This document shows, piece after piece, positions 15,286-24,474 of a DNA stretch of 51,000 nt. The notes below the pieces were generated by a model. It did not search any database, was not told the DNA's origin, and saw only the letters and a program-made list of their open reading frames with translations. The stretch's first letter is position 1; each line of letters begins with the position of its first letter. The stretch is from assembly GCF_022179445.1 (NCBI RefSeq), contig NZ_BPQU01000034.1, forward strand, positions 1-51,000. The letters are read 5' to 3'. The position numbers and the translations under genes were made by a program. This DNA is from Methylobacterium mesophilicum (GTDB taxonomy: Bacteria > Pseudomonadota > Alphaproteobacteria > Rhizobiales > Beijerinckiaceae).

Positions 15286-16233
15286 TCAGCCCTCCGTCTT
15301 GGCGTCGTCGCGCGCGAGAAGGTCGCGCAGGTGGTAATGGTGGCGGCCGAGATTGCCGCCGTAATTGCCGGCCGTCACGGCGATCAGCCCGTGCCGTCCG
15401 CCGATCTCGGTGGCGGCGTGGAGGCCGGCGCGCATCGAATCTGACACGCCCTGTGAGGTCAGGGCATCGATCACGATCTCCAGCACGACGCCGCAATCGG
15501 CCGGCAACGCCGAGCCGGCCCGGCCCTTGAGGGTCGGGCAGTAAGCATCGTTGGTCGAGGCCATCATGCCCTTGGTGCGCCCACCGACCTTCGAGCCCGA
15601 GCGGACGATGCCACCGGGAAACGGCAGGATCGCGCCGGGCACCGCCTTCGCGGCCTCGACGGCCGCCTCGGCGACGATCAGGGTCTCGGAATGGGTCCGG
15701 CCCAGGAACAGCAGGTTGCCGCCGCCCACAGCGCCGTCGACGGACCGGACCGAATCCTCACAGAGGAACTCCCCGTCCATCACCGGGATGCGCCAGTAGC
15801 GCCGGAGCTTACCGCTGGCATCCGGCAGCCGCTTGGCGATGGCGAAGCCGTCGCCGAAATACCGGATCGCGCCGCCGAGCTTGATCTTCGTCGGCCCGTC
15901 CACGCCGGCATAGCAGGCCGTGCCCGGGCAGGTGAGGATGCACTGGCCCACGCGCTTGATCAGCTGATCCTTGAGGCCGTTCGGCTCGAAGCCGAACAGC
16001 AGGATGCGCACGCCGTGCCGTCCGTCCGGGGTCTCGTCCGGCGACAGCACGGCATCGATGCCGGCCTCGGCGCCGCAGCCGATCACCGACGTGGCGAAGC
16101 CCGTCATGGTGGTCGCCGCGATCATCGCCCATTTGGCGGTGTCGTTGGTGACGATGATGGCGGTCCCGGCCACATCGAACGCCTCCGCGAAGGTGTCGAT
16201 GATCGGGATGCCGTTGAGGCTGAGGTCAGACAT
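15286..16233 (-). CDS. fhcD: FhcD, formylmethanofuran:H4MPT formyltransferase
   Basis: 315 aa. Moves the formyl group between dH4MPT and methylofuran. Homologous to archaeal Ftr. Seen: 'GIPIIDTFAEAFDVAGTAII', 'MTGFATSVIGCGAEAGI', 'DGRHGVRILLFGF', 'QCILTCPGTACYAGV' and 'GRTKGMMASTNDAYCPTL', all Ftr landmarks. I chose the ATG at 16233; a GTG five codons upstream (16248) is possible but adds no family sequence. It lies 27 nt after fhcA and 3 nt before fhcC. Confidence 0.96.
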   Translation of the reverse strand: MSDLSLNGIPIIDTFAEAFDVAGTAIIVTNDTAKWAMIAATTMTGFATSVIGCGAEAGIDAVLSPDETPDGRHGVRILLFGFEPNGLKDQLIKRVGQCILTCPGTACYAGVDGPTKIKLGGAIRYFGDGFAIAKRLPDASGKLRRYWRIPVMDGEFLCEDSVRSVDGAVGGGNLLFLGRTHSETLIVAEAAVEAAKAVPGAILPFPGGIVRSGSKVGGRTKGMMASTNDAYCPTLKGRAGSALPADCGVVLEIVIDALTSQGVSDSMRAGLHAATEIGGRHGLIAVTAGNYGGNLGRHHYHLRDLLARDDAKTEG

Positions 16234-16260
16234 GGTTGTTTCCGCCACTGGCCCCGCTGA

Positions 16261-17892
16261 TCACGCCCGGCATGGCACCGCCTCGAAGGTGTCCGCGTCC
16301 GCGTCGAACGCCGCATCCGGGACCGCGAAGCTGTCGAGCCCCTCGCCGAACCGGTCCGTCAGGTAGGCGTCGGCGCGCTTGGCCATCGCCGGATCCGACT
16401 CGACCGAAAGCGAGAGCGTCCGGCCGGCGCGCCATTCCACGACCTCGCCATCCTCGACGATCGGCACGCCGTCCTTGAGGACCAGCTTCGCAGCCGTGAA
16501 CATCGCCGTGCGGTCGGTCGTATCGCGGTAGACCGCGACGTCGGCGCAGGCGCCGGGCCGCAGATGGCCACGGTCGGCAAGCCCCAGCAGCTTGGCCGGG
16601 CCGGATCGCGTCAGCTGGGCGATCTCCGAGAGGGTGTATTCCCGCTCGAGGCTCGGCAGGCTGGAACGCTCCGCGACGATACCCGGCAGCGTCGCGATCT
16701 CGCGGTCGCGCTCGGTCTTATCCATCAACCAGTGGATGATGCGCGGGTACTGCGTGAACGGACCGCCGTTCGGGTGGTCGGTGGTGAGGATCGTCCGCTC
16801 CGGGTCGGTGGAGAGCAGCATGATCTCCAGGCCGATCGCCCATTGCAGCGAGCTGGTCGGACCGCGCGGCCGGTACAGGAACGGCACCACGCCGCCGCCT
16901 TCGGCATCGCCGGCGTTCAGCACCCACTTCTTCGGCTTGGCGCCCTTCCGACCGGCGAACTGGCGCAGGATGTCGAGGGAGACCGTCACGGTCTGGCCGA
17001 ACACCACCTGCCCGATATCGAGGGTCGCGTTCGGGTTGTCGGCGATCGCCTGGGCGATCCGTTCGGCCGCGGAACGGAAGCCGCCGCCCTCGGTCGCGCC
17101 GTAGGCATAGAACTGCGCATGGGCGAAGTGGATGCGGCGCCCTTCCGCGGCATCCAAGGTCTCGATGAAAGAATCGTCGGCGCCAGGTAGACCGAGATTG
17201 TTGCAGTGGACGTGCAGCGGGTGCGGGACGCCGATCTCTTCGACCGCGTCGAGCAGCGATCCCATGATCTGCCGGGTCGAGAGACCGTAGACCGGGATCT
17301 CCTCATCCAGCGACAGGCGCAGCGCGCCGTCCTTGAAGGCGGAGGCGCCACCGGCGTTGATGCACTTGACGCCGAGCCCGCGCGAGGTGGCGACCGACAG
17401 CGCCACGAGATCGCGCACGGCGTTCCCGCCCTGCCGCTCGCGCAACAGTTGCAGGAGCTGGTCGTCGTTGCCCATCACGGTGAGCGCGCCGCGATCCAGG
17501 AGCGGGATGTCGGCCAGTTCGAGCTGGGTAGCCAGCGCGTGGGTCGGCGGCATCGCCGGCTCGACCGCGGTGGTGTAGCCCATCCGCGCATAGGTCGAGC
17601 CGATCCAGGCCGCAGCCCCGCCGGCATGGGCGAAGGGATGCCCCTCGGGCGAGGCCTCGCTGACGTAGAGGTCGGGCAGGAGCAGGCGCGACGTGATCAC
17701 GTTCCCGCCGGCGATGTGCGAATGCACCTCGACGCCGCCCGCCATCACCACACAGCCGGACGCATCGATCACCCGATCGGGCTCCCGACCTGCGGGCTCG
17801 ACGATGCGGCCGTCCTCGATCCAGACGTCGCCCACGGCATCGCGGGACGCGGTCGGATCGACGACGCGCCCGCCCCGGATCACGCTCAGCAT
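16261..17892 (-). CDS. fhcA: FhcA, formylmethanofuran hydrolase subunit A
   Basis: 543 aa. The amidohydrolase-fold subunit that hydrolyses formyl-methylofuran to formate in Methylobacterium, and the homologue of archaeal FmdA/FwdA. Metal-binding landmarks are visible: 'GGVEVHSHIAGG' (His-x-His), 'PLHVHCNNLG', 'RIHFAHAQFYAYG' and a late 'ILTTDHPNGGPFT'. The N-terminal 'DVWIEDGRIVEP' is the small beta domain common to amidohydrolases. Its start overlaps the end of fhcB by 7 nt. No truncation is seen. Confidence 0.96.
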   Translation of the reverse strand: MLSVIRGGRVVDPTASRDAVGDVWIEDGRIVEPAGREPDRVIDASGCVVMAGGVEVHSHIAGGNVITSRLLLPDLYVSEASPEGHPFAHAGGAAAWIGSTYARMGYTTAVEPAMPPTHALATQLELADIPLLDRGALTVMGNDDQLLQLLRERQGGNAVRDLVALSVATSRGLGVKCINAGGASAFKDGALRLSLDEEIPVYGLSTRQIMGSLLDAVEEIGVPHPLHVHCNNLGLPGADDSFIETLDAAEGRRIHFAHAQFYAYGATEGGGFRSAAERIAQAIADNPNATLDIGQVVFGQTVTVSLDILRQFAGRKGAKPKKWVLNAGDAEGGGVVPFLYRPRGPTSSLQWAIGLEIMLLSTDPERTILTTDHPNGGPFTQYPRIIHWLMDKTERDREIATLPGIVAERSSLPSLEREYTLSEIAQLTRSGPAKLLGLADRGHLRPGACADVAVYRDTTDRTAMFTAAKLVLKDGVPIVEDGEVVEWRAGRTLSLSVESDPAMAKRADAYLTDRFGEGLDSFAVPDAAFDADADTFEAVPCRA

Positions 17893-18965
17893 GCGGGCTC
17901 ACTCCTCGACACGGCGCCACCTTCGACCAGGCGCTCCGTCAGGGCACCCAGCACCGATGCGGCGGAGGGCAGGTCCGTCGGGGCCGAAGCCGGCCAGTAG
18001 GTCAGCGCGGCGCGCTGCTCGTTCCACAACACGCCGCCCAGGTCGCGTCCCGGACGGCCGACCGCAATCACCACGTCGGCGAGGGAGGCCTCCGCCTCGG
18101 CGACCAGCGCCACGGACGGCACCGCAGCCAGCCAGTCCGGCCGGTCCACCGGTAGCGCGGCGAGCCAGATGACGGCATCGACCTCGCCGGCAGCGACCTG
18201 CCGGGCGACGTCGAAGCGCCACGGATCATGTTCGGGGACGCGGCGGCCGAACCCGCTGCGCGGGGCCTGCCCGGTCAACCAGGCGGCCACCGGCACGACG
18301 GCACGGTCCTGATCCGGTCCAGCGACCGAAAGCGTGAAACAACGCGTGGTCTCGTTCAGCTCCATGGCGAAGCCCTGCAGCATCTCCACGCCCAGCTCAC
18401 CGAGTTCGGCGGGATCGTACAGCAGGACGCCGTACTGCGCGGCAGCGATCCGCGCGACGAGCTTGGCCTGCGGCGTGTCGCCCGCGAGATGGCCTTTGCC
18501 GTAAGCGCGCAGTTCGGCGACGGCCTCCGCGAGCCCACCCGCAGCCGGGCAGGACAGCGCCGCCTTTGAACCCTCGGCGCCGGCTCCGAGCGCCAGGAGC
18601 GCCCGGTCCGAACCGGCAGCCCGCCCACGCGTCGGCTTCGACTCAATCAGGCGCTTGAGAAGTGGCGTATGCCAAGCGGCGGCGCCGACGACGAGCACGG
18701 CATCGGCCCGGCCGACGGCCTCGGCCGGCGTCGTGCTCATCGCGCCGACCCGGCTCAGCGAACCGAGTTCGGCATAGGTGCCGACCGCGCCGGCGGTATC
18801 GATGGAGGCGCCGATGCGCCCCGCGAGATCATAGGCCGCGCGGATCGCGGCGACGTCGGCACTCAGGCCGGCGATCACCGGCGCGCGTGCCTTGGCGAGC
18901 AAGGATACGGCCGCCTCGATGGCGGTGCCCGCGTCCGTCGCGCCACCCTTCACCCAGGCTGCCAT
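17886..18965 (-). CDS. fhcB: FhcB, formyltransferase/hydrolase complex subunit B
   Basis: 359 aa and the first gene of the fhc operon. It is related to the molybdopterin subunit FmdB/FwdB of archaeal formylmethanofuran dehydrogenase but is shorter and alanine-rich, and lacks the N-terminal cluster cysteines expected of a redox enzyme. This fits the known loss of dehydrogenase activity in the bacterial complex, which hydrolyses rather than oxidises. Recognisable parts include 'ARAPVIAGLSADVAAIRAAY', 'LGSLSRVGAMSTTPAEAVGR', 'ADAVLVVGAAAW' and 'SVALVAEAEASLADVVIAVG'. The ~295-bp space to mptG on the other strand must hold divergent promoters. Confidence 0.93.
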   Translation of the reverse strand: MAAWVKGGATDAGTAIEAAVSLLAKARAPVIAGLSADVAAIRAAYDLAGRIGASIDTAGAVGTYAELGSLSRVGAMSTTPAEAVGRADAVLVVGAAAWHTPLLKRLIESKPTRGRAAGSDRALLALGAGAEGSKAALSCPAAGGLAEAVAELRAYGKGHLAGDTPQAKLVARIAAAQYGVLLYDPAELGELGVEMLQGFAMELNETTRCFTLSVAGPDQDRAVVPVAAWLTGQAPRSGFGRRVPEHDPWRFDVARQVAAGEVDAVIWLAALPVDRPDWLAAVPSVALVAEAEASLADVVIAVGRPGRDLGGVLWNEQRAALTYWPASAPTDLPSAASVLGALTERLVEGGAVSRSEPAC

Positions 18966-19259
18966 GCTCCCTCACGCGACGTTCTTGTTTGGCTTCGGAG
19001 CGGGCGACGGCCGTAAGACCGGACGAAGCAGGTTCACTCCCGAAGGAGCATCCCGCCGGATCGGAATGGCTCGCCCGCCCGACAGGTCGGGGCGGGCGGC
19101 AACTCGGCGCGCCGTCGCTGCCCTAGGTTTGCATTCATCCGCGCGCCTCGGCAAGGGGGGTTCGCATCCTGGTTCGGCCGATCGGCCTCAAGATCCCGTT
19201 GCTTCGGCCGCCCGCCGCATGGGAAAAGCGCGCCGGTTCGGCGTGTGGATTTCGAAGAC

Positions 19260-20246
19260 ATGGGCGTGGGCGAGGTCCCCGAGCGGAACGAGGCGGCCGC
19301 TTCGAACAGCACCATCCGAGTCGAGGCGCCTGCGCGGCTGCATTTCGGATTCCTGGACCTGCACGGCGGCCTGGGCCGGCGCTTCGGCAGCATCGGGCTG
19401 GCCATCGACACGCCCTCCCTGGCGCTCACCGCCCGCCGGTCCGCGCAGCTGTCCGTCACGGGCGAGGAGGCCGACCGCGTCCGGGGCTACGCCCGCGCGG
19501 CGGCGACCCATCTCGGCGGGTCCGATGCGGCGACGATCGCGGTCGAGCGGACGATCCCGGCCCATGCCGGATTCGGGTCGGGCACGCAGCTCGCGCTGGC
19601 CGTGGCGGCCGCGATGGCGCGACTGAGCGGCGCTCCCTTCTCGGCGGCGGCGTTCTCCTCCAGCCTGGATCGCGGCAACCGGTCGGGTGTCGGACTCAGC
19701 GCGTTTACCGAGGGCGGCCTGATCGTCGATGGCGGCCGCGGTGCGGATGGCTCGGCACCGCCGGTCACCGCGCGCCTCGCCTACCCCGAAGCCTGGCGGA
19801 TCGTGCTCATCCTCGATCGGAGCATGGCCGGCGTGCACGGAACGCGGGAGATAGAGGCGTTTCGCGACCTCCCGCGCTTCCCCGAGGCCCAAGCGGCCGA
19901 GATCTGCCGGATCGTGCTGATGCAGGTCCTGCCGGCGGTCGCCCTCGCCGAGCCGCAGGGCTTCGGCGCGGGAATCACCCGGATCCAGGATCTCATCGGC
20001 GACCACTTCGCCCCGCACCAGGGCGGCCGCTACGCCAGCGCCGCCGTCGCACAAGCCCTCGAACAGGCCGCCGCGCAGGGTGTGCCCGGCTACGGGCAGT
20101 CGTCCTGGGGACCGACCGGATTCGCGCTGATGCCGTCTGAGGCCGACGCCCGGTCGCTGGTGGCAAGTCTCGACCGCGGCGGGCCGCTCCGCTTCCTGAT
20201 TGCCCGCGGCCGCAACAGCGGCGCATCGATAACCACGGGGGACTGA
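19260..20246 (+). CDS. mptG: MptG, beta-RFAP synthase of (d)H4MPT synthesis
   Basis: 328 aa. Joins p-aminobenzoate-type acid and PRPP to form beta-ribofuranosylaminobenzene 5'-phosphate, the committed step of methanopterin synthesis. It belongs to the GHMP-kinase superfamily: 'VEAPARLHFGFLDLHGGLGR' at the N-terminus and the nucleotide-loop-like 'PAHAGFGSGTQLALAVA'. Later parts include 'GNRSGVGLSAFTEGGLIVDG' and the C-terminal 'GYGQSSWGPTGFAL'. It corresponds to 'orf4' of the M. extorquens C1 cluster. The start is uncertain: ATG 19260 was taken, GTG 19245 is the alternative, and neither has a strong ribosome-binding site. Confidence 0.93.
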   Translation: MGVGEVPERNEAAASNSTIRVEAPARLHFGFLDLHGGLGRRFGSIGLAIDTPSLALTARRSAQLSVTGEEADRVRGYARAAATHLGGSDAATIAVERTIPAHAGFGSGTQLALAVAAAMARLSGAPFSAAAFSSSLDRGNRSGVGLSAFTEGGLIVDGGRGADGSAPPVTARLAYPEAWRIVLILDRSMAGVHGTREIEAFRDLPRFPEAQAAEICRIVLMQVLPAVALAEPQGFGAGITRIQDLIGDHFAPHQGGRYASAAVAQALEQAAAQGVPGYGQSSWGPTGFALMPSEADARSLVASLDRGGPLRFLIARGRNSGASITTGD

Positions 20247-20337
20247 ACCGGCAGGTCCGGACTTGACCGCGGCACCCGCAGCGGGTTTGGACGGTCTGCA
20301 GGCGCAGGTTGATGCGCGCCAAACGGGATAGAACGTC

Positions 20338-21231
20338 ATGGCCCGCTCGATCCTCCACATGCTGACGCCGCTCCGGCACATGAGCCCGTTCGACGTGAAC
20401 ATGGCCGTCGACGCCGGCTTCGAGACGGTGGTGACCTACACAGAGGTCAGCCTCGCCGACGTCGTGTCGCTGACCCAGGATTCGATCTTCTCGCGCTCCC
20501 CGGCCGACGGCACCCGCACCGGCATCTTCATCGGCGGCAAGAACGCCGAGGACGCCCTCGACATGGTCGACCGCGCCAAGAAGGCGTTCGTGCCGCCCTT
20601 CGTGAACCACGTCTTCGCCGATCCCGCCGGCTCGTTCACCACCGGCGCCGCCATGGTGGCGCAGGTCTCCCGGGCGCTGCGAGATAAATTCGGCACCGAC
20701 CTGACCGGCAAGCGCATCGTGATCTTCGGCGGCGCCGGCGTGGTCGCCTACGTGGCCGCGGTGATCGGCGCCCTCCAGGGCGCGCAGACCGTCCTGGTCG
20801 GCCACGACGGCGAGGAGCGCGTCTCCAAGATCGCCTTCACGATGAAGTGGCGCTTCGGCATCGAGGTCGGCGCCGTCGATGGGACGACGCCGGAAGACCG
20901 CCGCGTCGCCATCCGGGACGCCGACGTGATCCTGTCCGCCGGGCCGGCCGGCATCCCGATCCTCTCGGCCGAGGATCTGAAATCCGCCCCGAAGCTCCTC
21001 GTCGCCTCCGATGTGAACGCCGTGCCGCCCGCCGGCATTGCGGGGATCGACGTCAATGCCGTCGACGTGCCGTTGCCGACCGGCAAGGGCGTGGGCATCG
21101 GCGCCCTCGCGGTGGGCAATGTGAAGTACCAGACCCAGCGTCGCCTGTTCGACCGGATGCTCGCCTCCGATACGCCGCTCTGCCTCGACTTCCGGGACGC
21201 CTACACGCTGGCGGTCGAGATCGCCGGCTGA
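20338..21231 (+). CDS. mtdB: MtdB, NAD(P)-dependent methylene-H4MPT dehydrogenase
   Basis: 297 aa. Oxidises methylene-dH4MPT to methenyl-dH4MPT in formaldehyde oxidation. The N-terminus 'MARSILHMLTPLRHMSPFDV' and 'NMAVDAGFETVVTYTEV' match MtdB rather than the NADP-specific MtdA. The dinucleotide loop is 'IVIFGGAGVVAYVAAVIG' around residues 123-140. 'ASDVNAVPPAGIAGIDVNA' is a further family stretch. A GGAT sequence precedes the ATG. It lies 91 nt after mptG with a GC-rich spacer and 22 nt before the ATP-grasp gene. Confidence 0.96.
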   Translation: MARSILHMLTPLRHMSPFDVNMAVDAGFETVVTYTEVSLADVVSLTQDSIFSRSPADGTRTGIFIGGKNAEDALDMVDRAKKAFVPPFVNHVFADPAGSFTTGAAMVAQVSRALRDKFGTDLTGKRIVIFGGAGVVAYVAAVIGALQGAQTVLVGHDGEERVSKIAFTMKWRFGIEVGAVDGTTPEDRRVAIRDADVILSAGPAGIPILSAEDLKSAPKLLVASDVNAVPPAGIAGIDVNAVDVPLPTGKGVGIGALAVGNVKYQTQRRLFDRMLASDTPLCLDFRDAYTLAVEIAG

Positions 21232-21253
21232 GCCGGCTCCGGCGCATTCCGGC

Positions 21254-22405
21254 ATGGCAGAGGCGGTCCTGATCGCCGCTCAGTCCGGGCGCGCCCTCGC
21301 GGAGGCGGCCCGGCGGGCGGGAATGCGCCCCTTCGTGGCCGACCTGTTCGGCGATTCCGACACGCTGGCGCTCAGCAAAGCCTACCGGCCGCTCCCGGGC
21401 CGATTCGGCAGCCCGATGGCTTTCGACGCGACCCTGGCGGCGATCGACGCCTTGGCCGATACCGCAGGCTCGGTCGTCGGCCTCGTCCTCGGCAGCGGCT
21501 TCGAGGACGCGCGCGATCTTATGGCCCGCATCGCGGAACGGCATCGGCTGATCGGCGCAGCTGCGCCTGCGGTCGCCGCACTCAAGGATCCGTTCGCGCT
21601 CGCCGCACTCTGCGCCCGGCTCGACATCCCGCATCCCAAGATCGCGACCGATGCGCGTCCCGACCCGTCCGGATGGCTGCTCAAGCGGGCCGGCGGCAGC
21701 GGCGGCAGTCACATTCGACCGGCGGTGCGCGGCCCCGCGCCGGATGCGCACTATTTCCAGGCCCGGGTCGAAGGCCGGCCCCACGCGCTGAACTTCCTCG
21801 CCGACGGCCGCGCGATCCAGACGCTGGCGGTGACGGAGCAATGGTGCGCGCCGTCACCGATTCGGCCCTACCGGTATGGCGGTGCCGTAACTGGCGCCGC
21901 GACGGAGGCTCCGCTTCTCCCCAACGCGCTGATCACAACGGTCGCGGAGGCCGTCGAGAGCATCGTCGCGGCGACAGGCCTGCGCGGGCTCGGCAGCGCC
22001 GATTTCCTGGCCGATGCGTCCGGCTGGTGGCTCACGGAGATCAATCCGCGGCCCGGCGCGACTCTCGACATCCTCGATCGCCGGAGCACGCCGCTCCTGA
22101 TGGCCCACATCGCGGCTAGCCTCGGCGCCATGCCGGCGCTCGGTGCGCAACCGGCGGATGCGGCCGCCGCCCAGATCTGTTACGCGGGTCGGGAGCATGC
22201 GCCCGTGCCGGATTTCGCCTGGCCGGATCATGTGCGCGACCGCCCGCGCCCCGGCACGGTGGTCCGCCGCGACGCGCCTCTCTGCACGGTGTTTGCCCAT
22301 GGGGCCGACCGGCAGACGGCGCTCGACAGTTTGAACACGCGGACGATGCGGCTCCAAGCCGACCTCACCGCTGAGAAAATGCATCCCGAGGAAACCCTGA
22401 GATGA
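21254..22405 (+). CDS. ATP-grasp ligase of the C1-carrier gene cluster
   Basis: 383 aa. ATP-grasp fold: 'LIAAQSGRALAEAARRAGMR' forms the N-terminal domain, 'LKDPFALAALCARLDIPHPK' and 'GWLLKRAGGSGGSHIRPA' the ATP-binding lysine and glycine loop, and 'LRGLGSADFLADASGWWLTE' with 'INPRPGATLDIL' the metal-binding Glu/Asn. Such enzymes join a carboxylate to an amine. Between mtdB and mch (overlapping mch by 4 nt), it probably makes part of dH4MPT or methylofuran, for instance adding glutamate. An equivalent gene is known in methylotroph H4MPT clusters. The exact substrate is not evident, so no symbol is given. Confidence 0.85.
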   Translation: MAEAVLIAAQSGRALAEAARRAGMRPFVADLFGDSDTLALSKAYRPLPGRFGSPMAFDATLAAIDALADTAGSVVGLVLGSGFEDARDLMARIAERHRLIGAAAPAVAALKDPFALAALCARLDIPHPKIATDARPDPSGWLLKRAGGSGGSHIRPAVRGPAPDAHYFQARVEGRPHALNFLADGRAIQTLAVTEQWCAPSPIRPYRYGGAVTGAATEAPLLPNALITTVAEAVESIVAATGLRGLGSADFLADASGWWLTEINPRPGATLDILDRRSTPLLMAHIAASLGAMPALGAQPADAAAAQICYAGREHAPVPDFAWPDHVRDRPRPGTVVRRDAPLCTVFAHGADRQTALDSLNTRTMRLQADLTAEKMHPEETLR

Positions 22406-23376
22406 GTGCCAGCCAATCCTATCCCAGCGTCAACGCGCTGACGGCGCCGCTGATCGAGCGGTTCGTGGCCGACGCCGCGACCCTGCGCCTGTCCGTGTCG
22501 CAGACGGCCGGCGGGGCCCGGATGGTCGATGCCGGCGCCCAGGCGCGCGGCTCCATCGAGGCCGGACGGCGCATTGCCGAGATCTGCCTCGGCGGCCTCG
22601 GCACCGTGAGCATCGCCCCGACCGGCCCGATCGCCTCGTGGCCGTATTCCGTGATCGTCCATGCGGCCGATCCGGTGCTCGCCTGCCTGGGCAGCCAGTA
22701 TGCGGGCTGGAGCCTTGCCGACGAGGCCGGTGATTCCGGCTTCTTCGCCCTCGGCTCGGGCCCCGGCCGCGCCGTGGCCGCCGTCGAGGATCTGTTTCAG
22801 GAACTCGGCTACCGGGATTCGGCCTCGAACACCGCTCTGGTGCTGGAAGCCGCCGGCGGACCGCCCGAGAGCGTCGTCGCAAAGGTCGCCGAGGCCGCCG
22901 GCCTGCGGCCCGAGGACCTGACCTTCATCTTCGCGCCGACCCAGAGCCTGGCCGGCTCGACCCAGGTGGTCGCCCGGGTGCTCGAAGTGGCCCTGCACAA
23001 GGCCCACACGGTCGGGTTCGACCTGCACGCCATCGTCGACGGCATCGGCTCGGCCCCGCTGTCGCCCCCGCACCCGGACTTCATCAAGGCGATGGGCCGG
23101 ACCAACGACGCGATCATCTACGGCGGCCGGGTGCAGCTCTTCGTCGATGCCGACGATGCCGACGCCAAGCAGCTTGCCGAGCAGATCCCGTCCACCACCT
23201 CGAGCGACCACGGCGCTCCGTTCGCCGAGATCTTTTCGCGGGTGAACGGCGACTTCTACAAGATCGATGGCGCGCTGTTCTCGCCGGCCGAGGCGATCGT
23301 CACATCGGTGCGCACCGGCGCTACCTATCGCGGCGGTCGCCTGGAGCCGACGCTGGTGGAAGCGTCCTTCGCATAG
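22402..23376 (+). CDS. mch: Mch, methenyl-H4MPT cyclohydrolase
   Basis: 324 aa. Hydrolyses methenyl-dH4MPT to N5-formyl-dH4MPT, the step between MtdB and the Fhc complex. Seen: 'PSVNALTAPLIERFVADAAT', 'AGRRIAEICLGGLGTVSI', 'VHAADPVLACLGSQYAGWSL', 'FFALGSGPGRAVA' and 'NDAIIYGGRVQLFVD', all recognisable Mch blocks. The length is normal. The ATG overlaps the stop of the upstream ATP-grasp gene (ATGA). About 190 nt separate it from the next gene. Confidence 0.96.
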   Translation: MSASQSYPSVNALTAPLIERFVADAATLRLSVSQTAGGARMVDAGAQARGSIEAGRRIAEICLGGLGTVSIAPTGPIASWPYSVIVHAADPVLACLGSQYAGWSLADEAGDSGFFALGSGPGRAVAAVEDLFQELGYRDSASNTALVLEAAGGPPESVVAKVAEAAGLRPEDLTFIFAPTQSLAGSTQVVARVLEVALHKAHTVGFDLHAIVDGIGSAPLSPPHPDFIKAMGRTNDAIIYGGRVQLFVDADDADAKQLAEQIPSTTSSDHGAPFAEIFSRVNGDFYKIDGALFSPAEAIVTSVRTGATYRGGRLEPTLVEASFA

Positions 23377-23565
23377 GCGCGGGGCATTCCAGCTTCGGCT
23401 CAACGGGCATCGCGGCGTAGACTGCGTCGCGATGCCAATCGCAAGAAGCGAGGTCCCCTCTCCTCAGCGGGGGCAGGTCCCGGCCAGCCCTCGCGATAGC
23501 GCCTCGCATCCACACAGATCCGGTGCTTTCCCGTGCAGGAAGGGGCCGTCGAGAGTCTCCCATCC

Positions 23566-24474
23566 ATGCGCATCGCCCTGGCGGCCGATAACGGCAATTG
23601 GCACAAGGCCCGGCTCCTGGCGGCCCTGCGGGCGCAGGGGGTCGAGCCGGTGCTGTTCTCCTTGGCGGACGTGATCGTGGCTACCGGCGGCGGCGAACCG
23701 CTGCGGGTCCCGGGCTTCTCCGGTGAATTGCCGGACGGCGTGTTGTTGCGGACCATCGCGGGGGGCACCTTCGAGGCGACCACCATGCGGCTCGGCGTGC
23801 TTCACGCCCTGGTCTCGGCAGGCGTGACGGTCTGGAACCCGCCCACCGCCATCGAGCGCTCGGTCGACAAGGCGGCGACCTCGCTGCTGATCGCCCGAGC
23901 CGGCCTGCCGACCCCGGAGACCTGGGTCGTCTCGAAACGCGAGGCCGCCGCGGAGATCGTGGAGCGGGAGGCACGCCCTGGCGCGCCCCTGGTCCTCAAG
24001 CCGCTGTTCGGCTCGCAAGGGGAGGGGCTCGCGCTGATCGAGACGCCCGGGGACCTGCCGGACGAGGAGGCTGTGGCGCGCGTCTACTATCTCCAGCGCT
24101 ACGTGCCGCGGCGGGACGGCCTGTGGCGCGACTACCGCGTGTTCGTCTGCGACGGTCGCGCGATCGCCGGCATGATCCGGGAGGGCGACGGCTGGATCAC
24201 GAACGTCCACCGCGGAGGCCGGCCACTGCCCTGGGCCATGCCCCGGGACGCCGCCGAGATGGCCGAGGCCGCCGCCGCCGCGGTCGGGGTCGATTATTCC
24301 GGGGTTGACCTCGTCGAGGACGGGGAGGGCGGCTTCTCGATCCTCGAAGTGAATTCCATGCCGGCCTGGTCCGGCCTGCAGACCGTGTGCGACACCGATA
24401 TCGCCGGCGCCGTCGTGCGCGGCTTCCTGTCCGCGGTCAGGGGTGCCAGCATCCCGCGGCTCGTGGTGGCATGA
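23566..24474 (+). CDS. RimK-like ATP-grasp ligase (orf5 type)
   Basis: 302 aa. RimK/GshB-type ATP-grasp: 'RIALAADNGNWHKARLLAAL', 'VWNPPTAIERSVDKAATSLL', the ATP-binding 'APLVLKPLFGSQGEGLALIE', 'RDYRVFVCDGRAIAGM' and the metal-binding 'FSILEVNSMPAWSGLQ'. RimK relatives add glutamate to a carboxylate, and in archaea MptN adds it to tetrahydromethanopterin. Together with the C1 neighbourhood this suggests glutamylation of a C1 carrier such as methylofuran or methanopterin. It matches 'orf5' of the M. extorquens cluster. The ATG at 23566 follows a 190-nt gap after mch and overlaps the next gene by 4 nt. A longer in-frame start at 23533 adds 11 unrelated residues. Confidence 0.88.
   Translation: MRIALAADNGNWHKARLLAALRAQGVEPVLFSLADVIVATGGGEPLRVPGFSGELPDGVLLRTIAGGTFEATTMRLGVLHALVSAGVTVWNPPTAIERSVDKAATSLLIARAGLPTPETWVVSKREAAAEIVEREARPGAPLVLKPLFGSQGEGLALIETPGDLPDEEAVARVYYLQRYVPRRDGLWRDYRVFVCDGRAIAGMIREGDGWITNVHRGGRPLPWAMPRDAAEMAEAAAAAVGVDYSGVDLVEDGEGGFSILEVNSMPAWSGLQTVCDTDIAGAVVRGFLSAVRGASIPRLVVA

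Noticed and set aside
23377..23565. Possible repeat resembling the lhr insert between mch and the RimK-like gene
   Set aside because: Only short words (CCCGTGC-GGAA-GGGG type) are shared, which is not enough in GC-rich DNA to call a copy.
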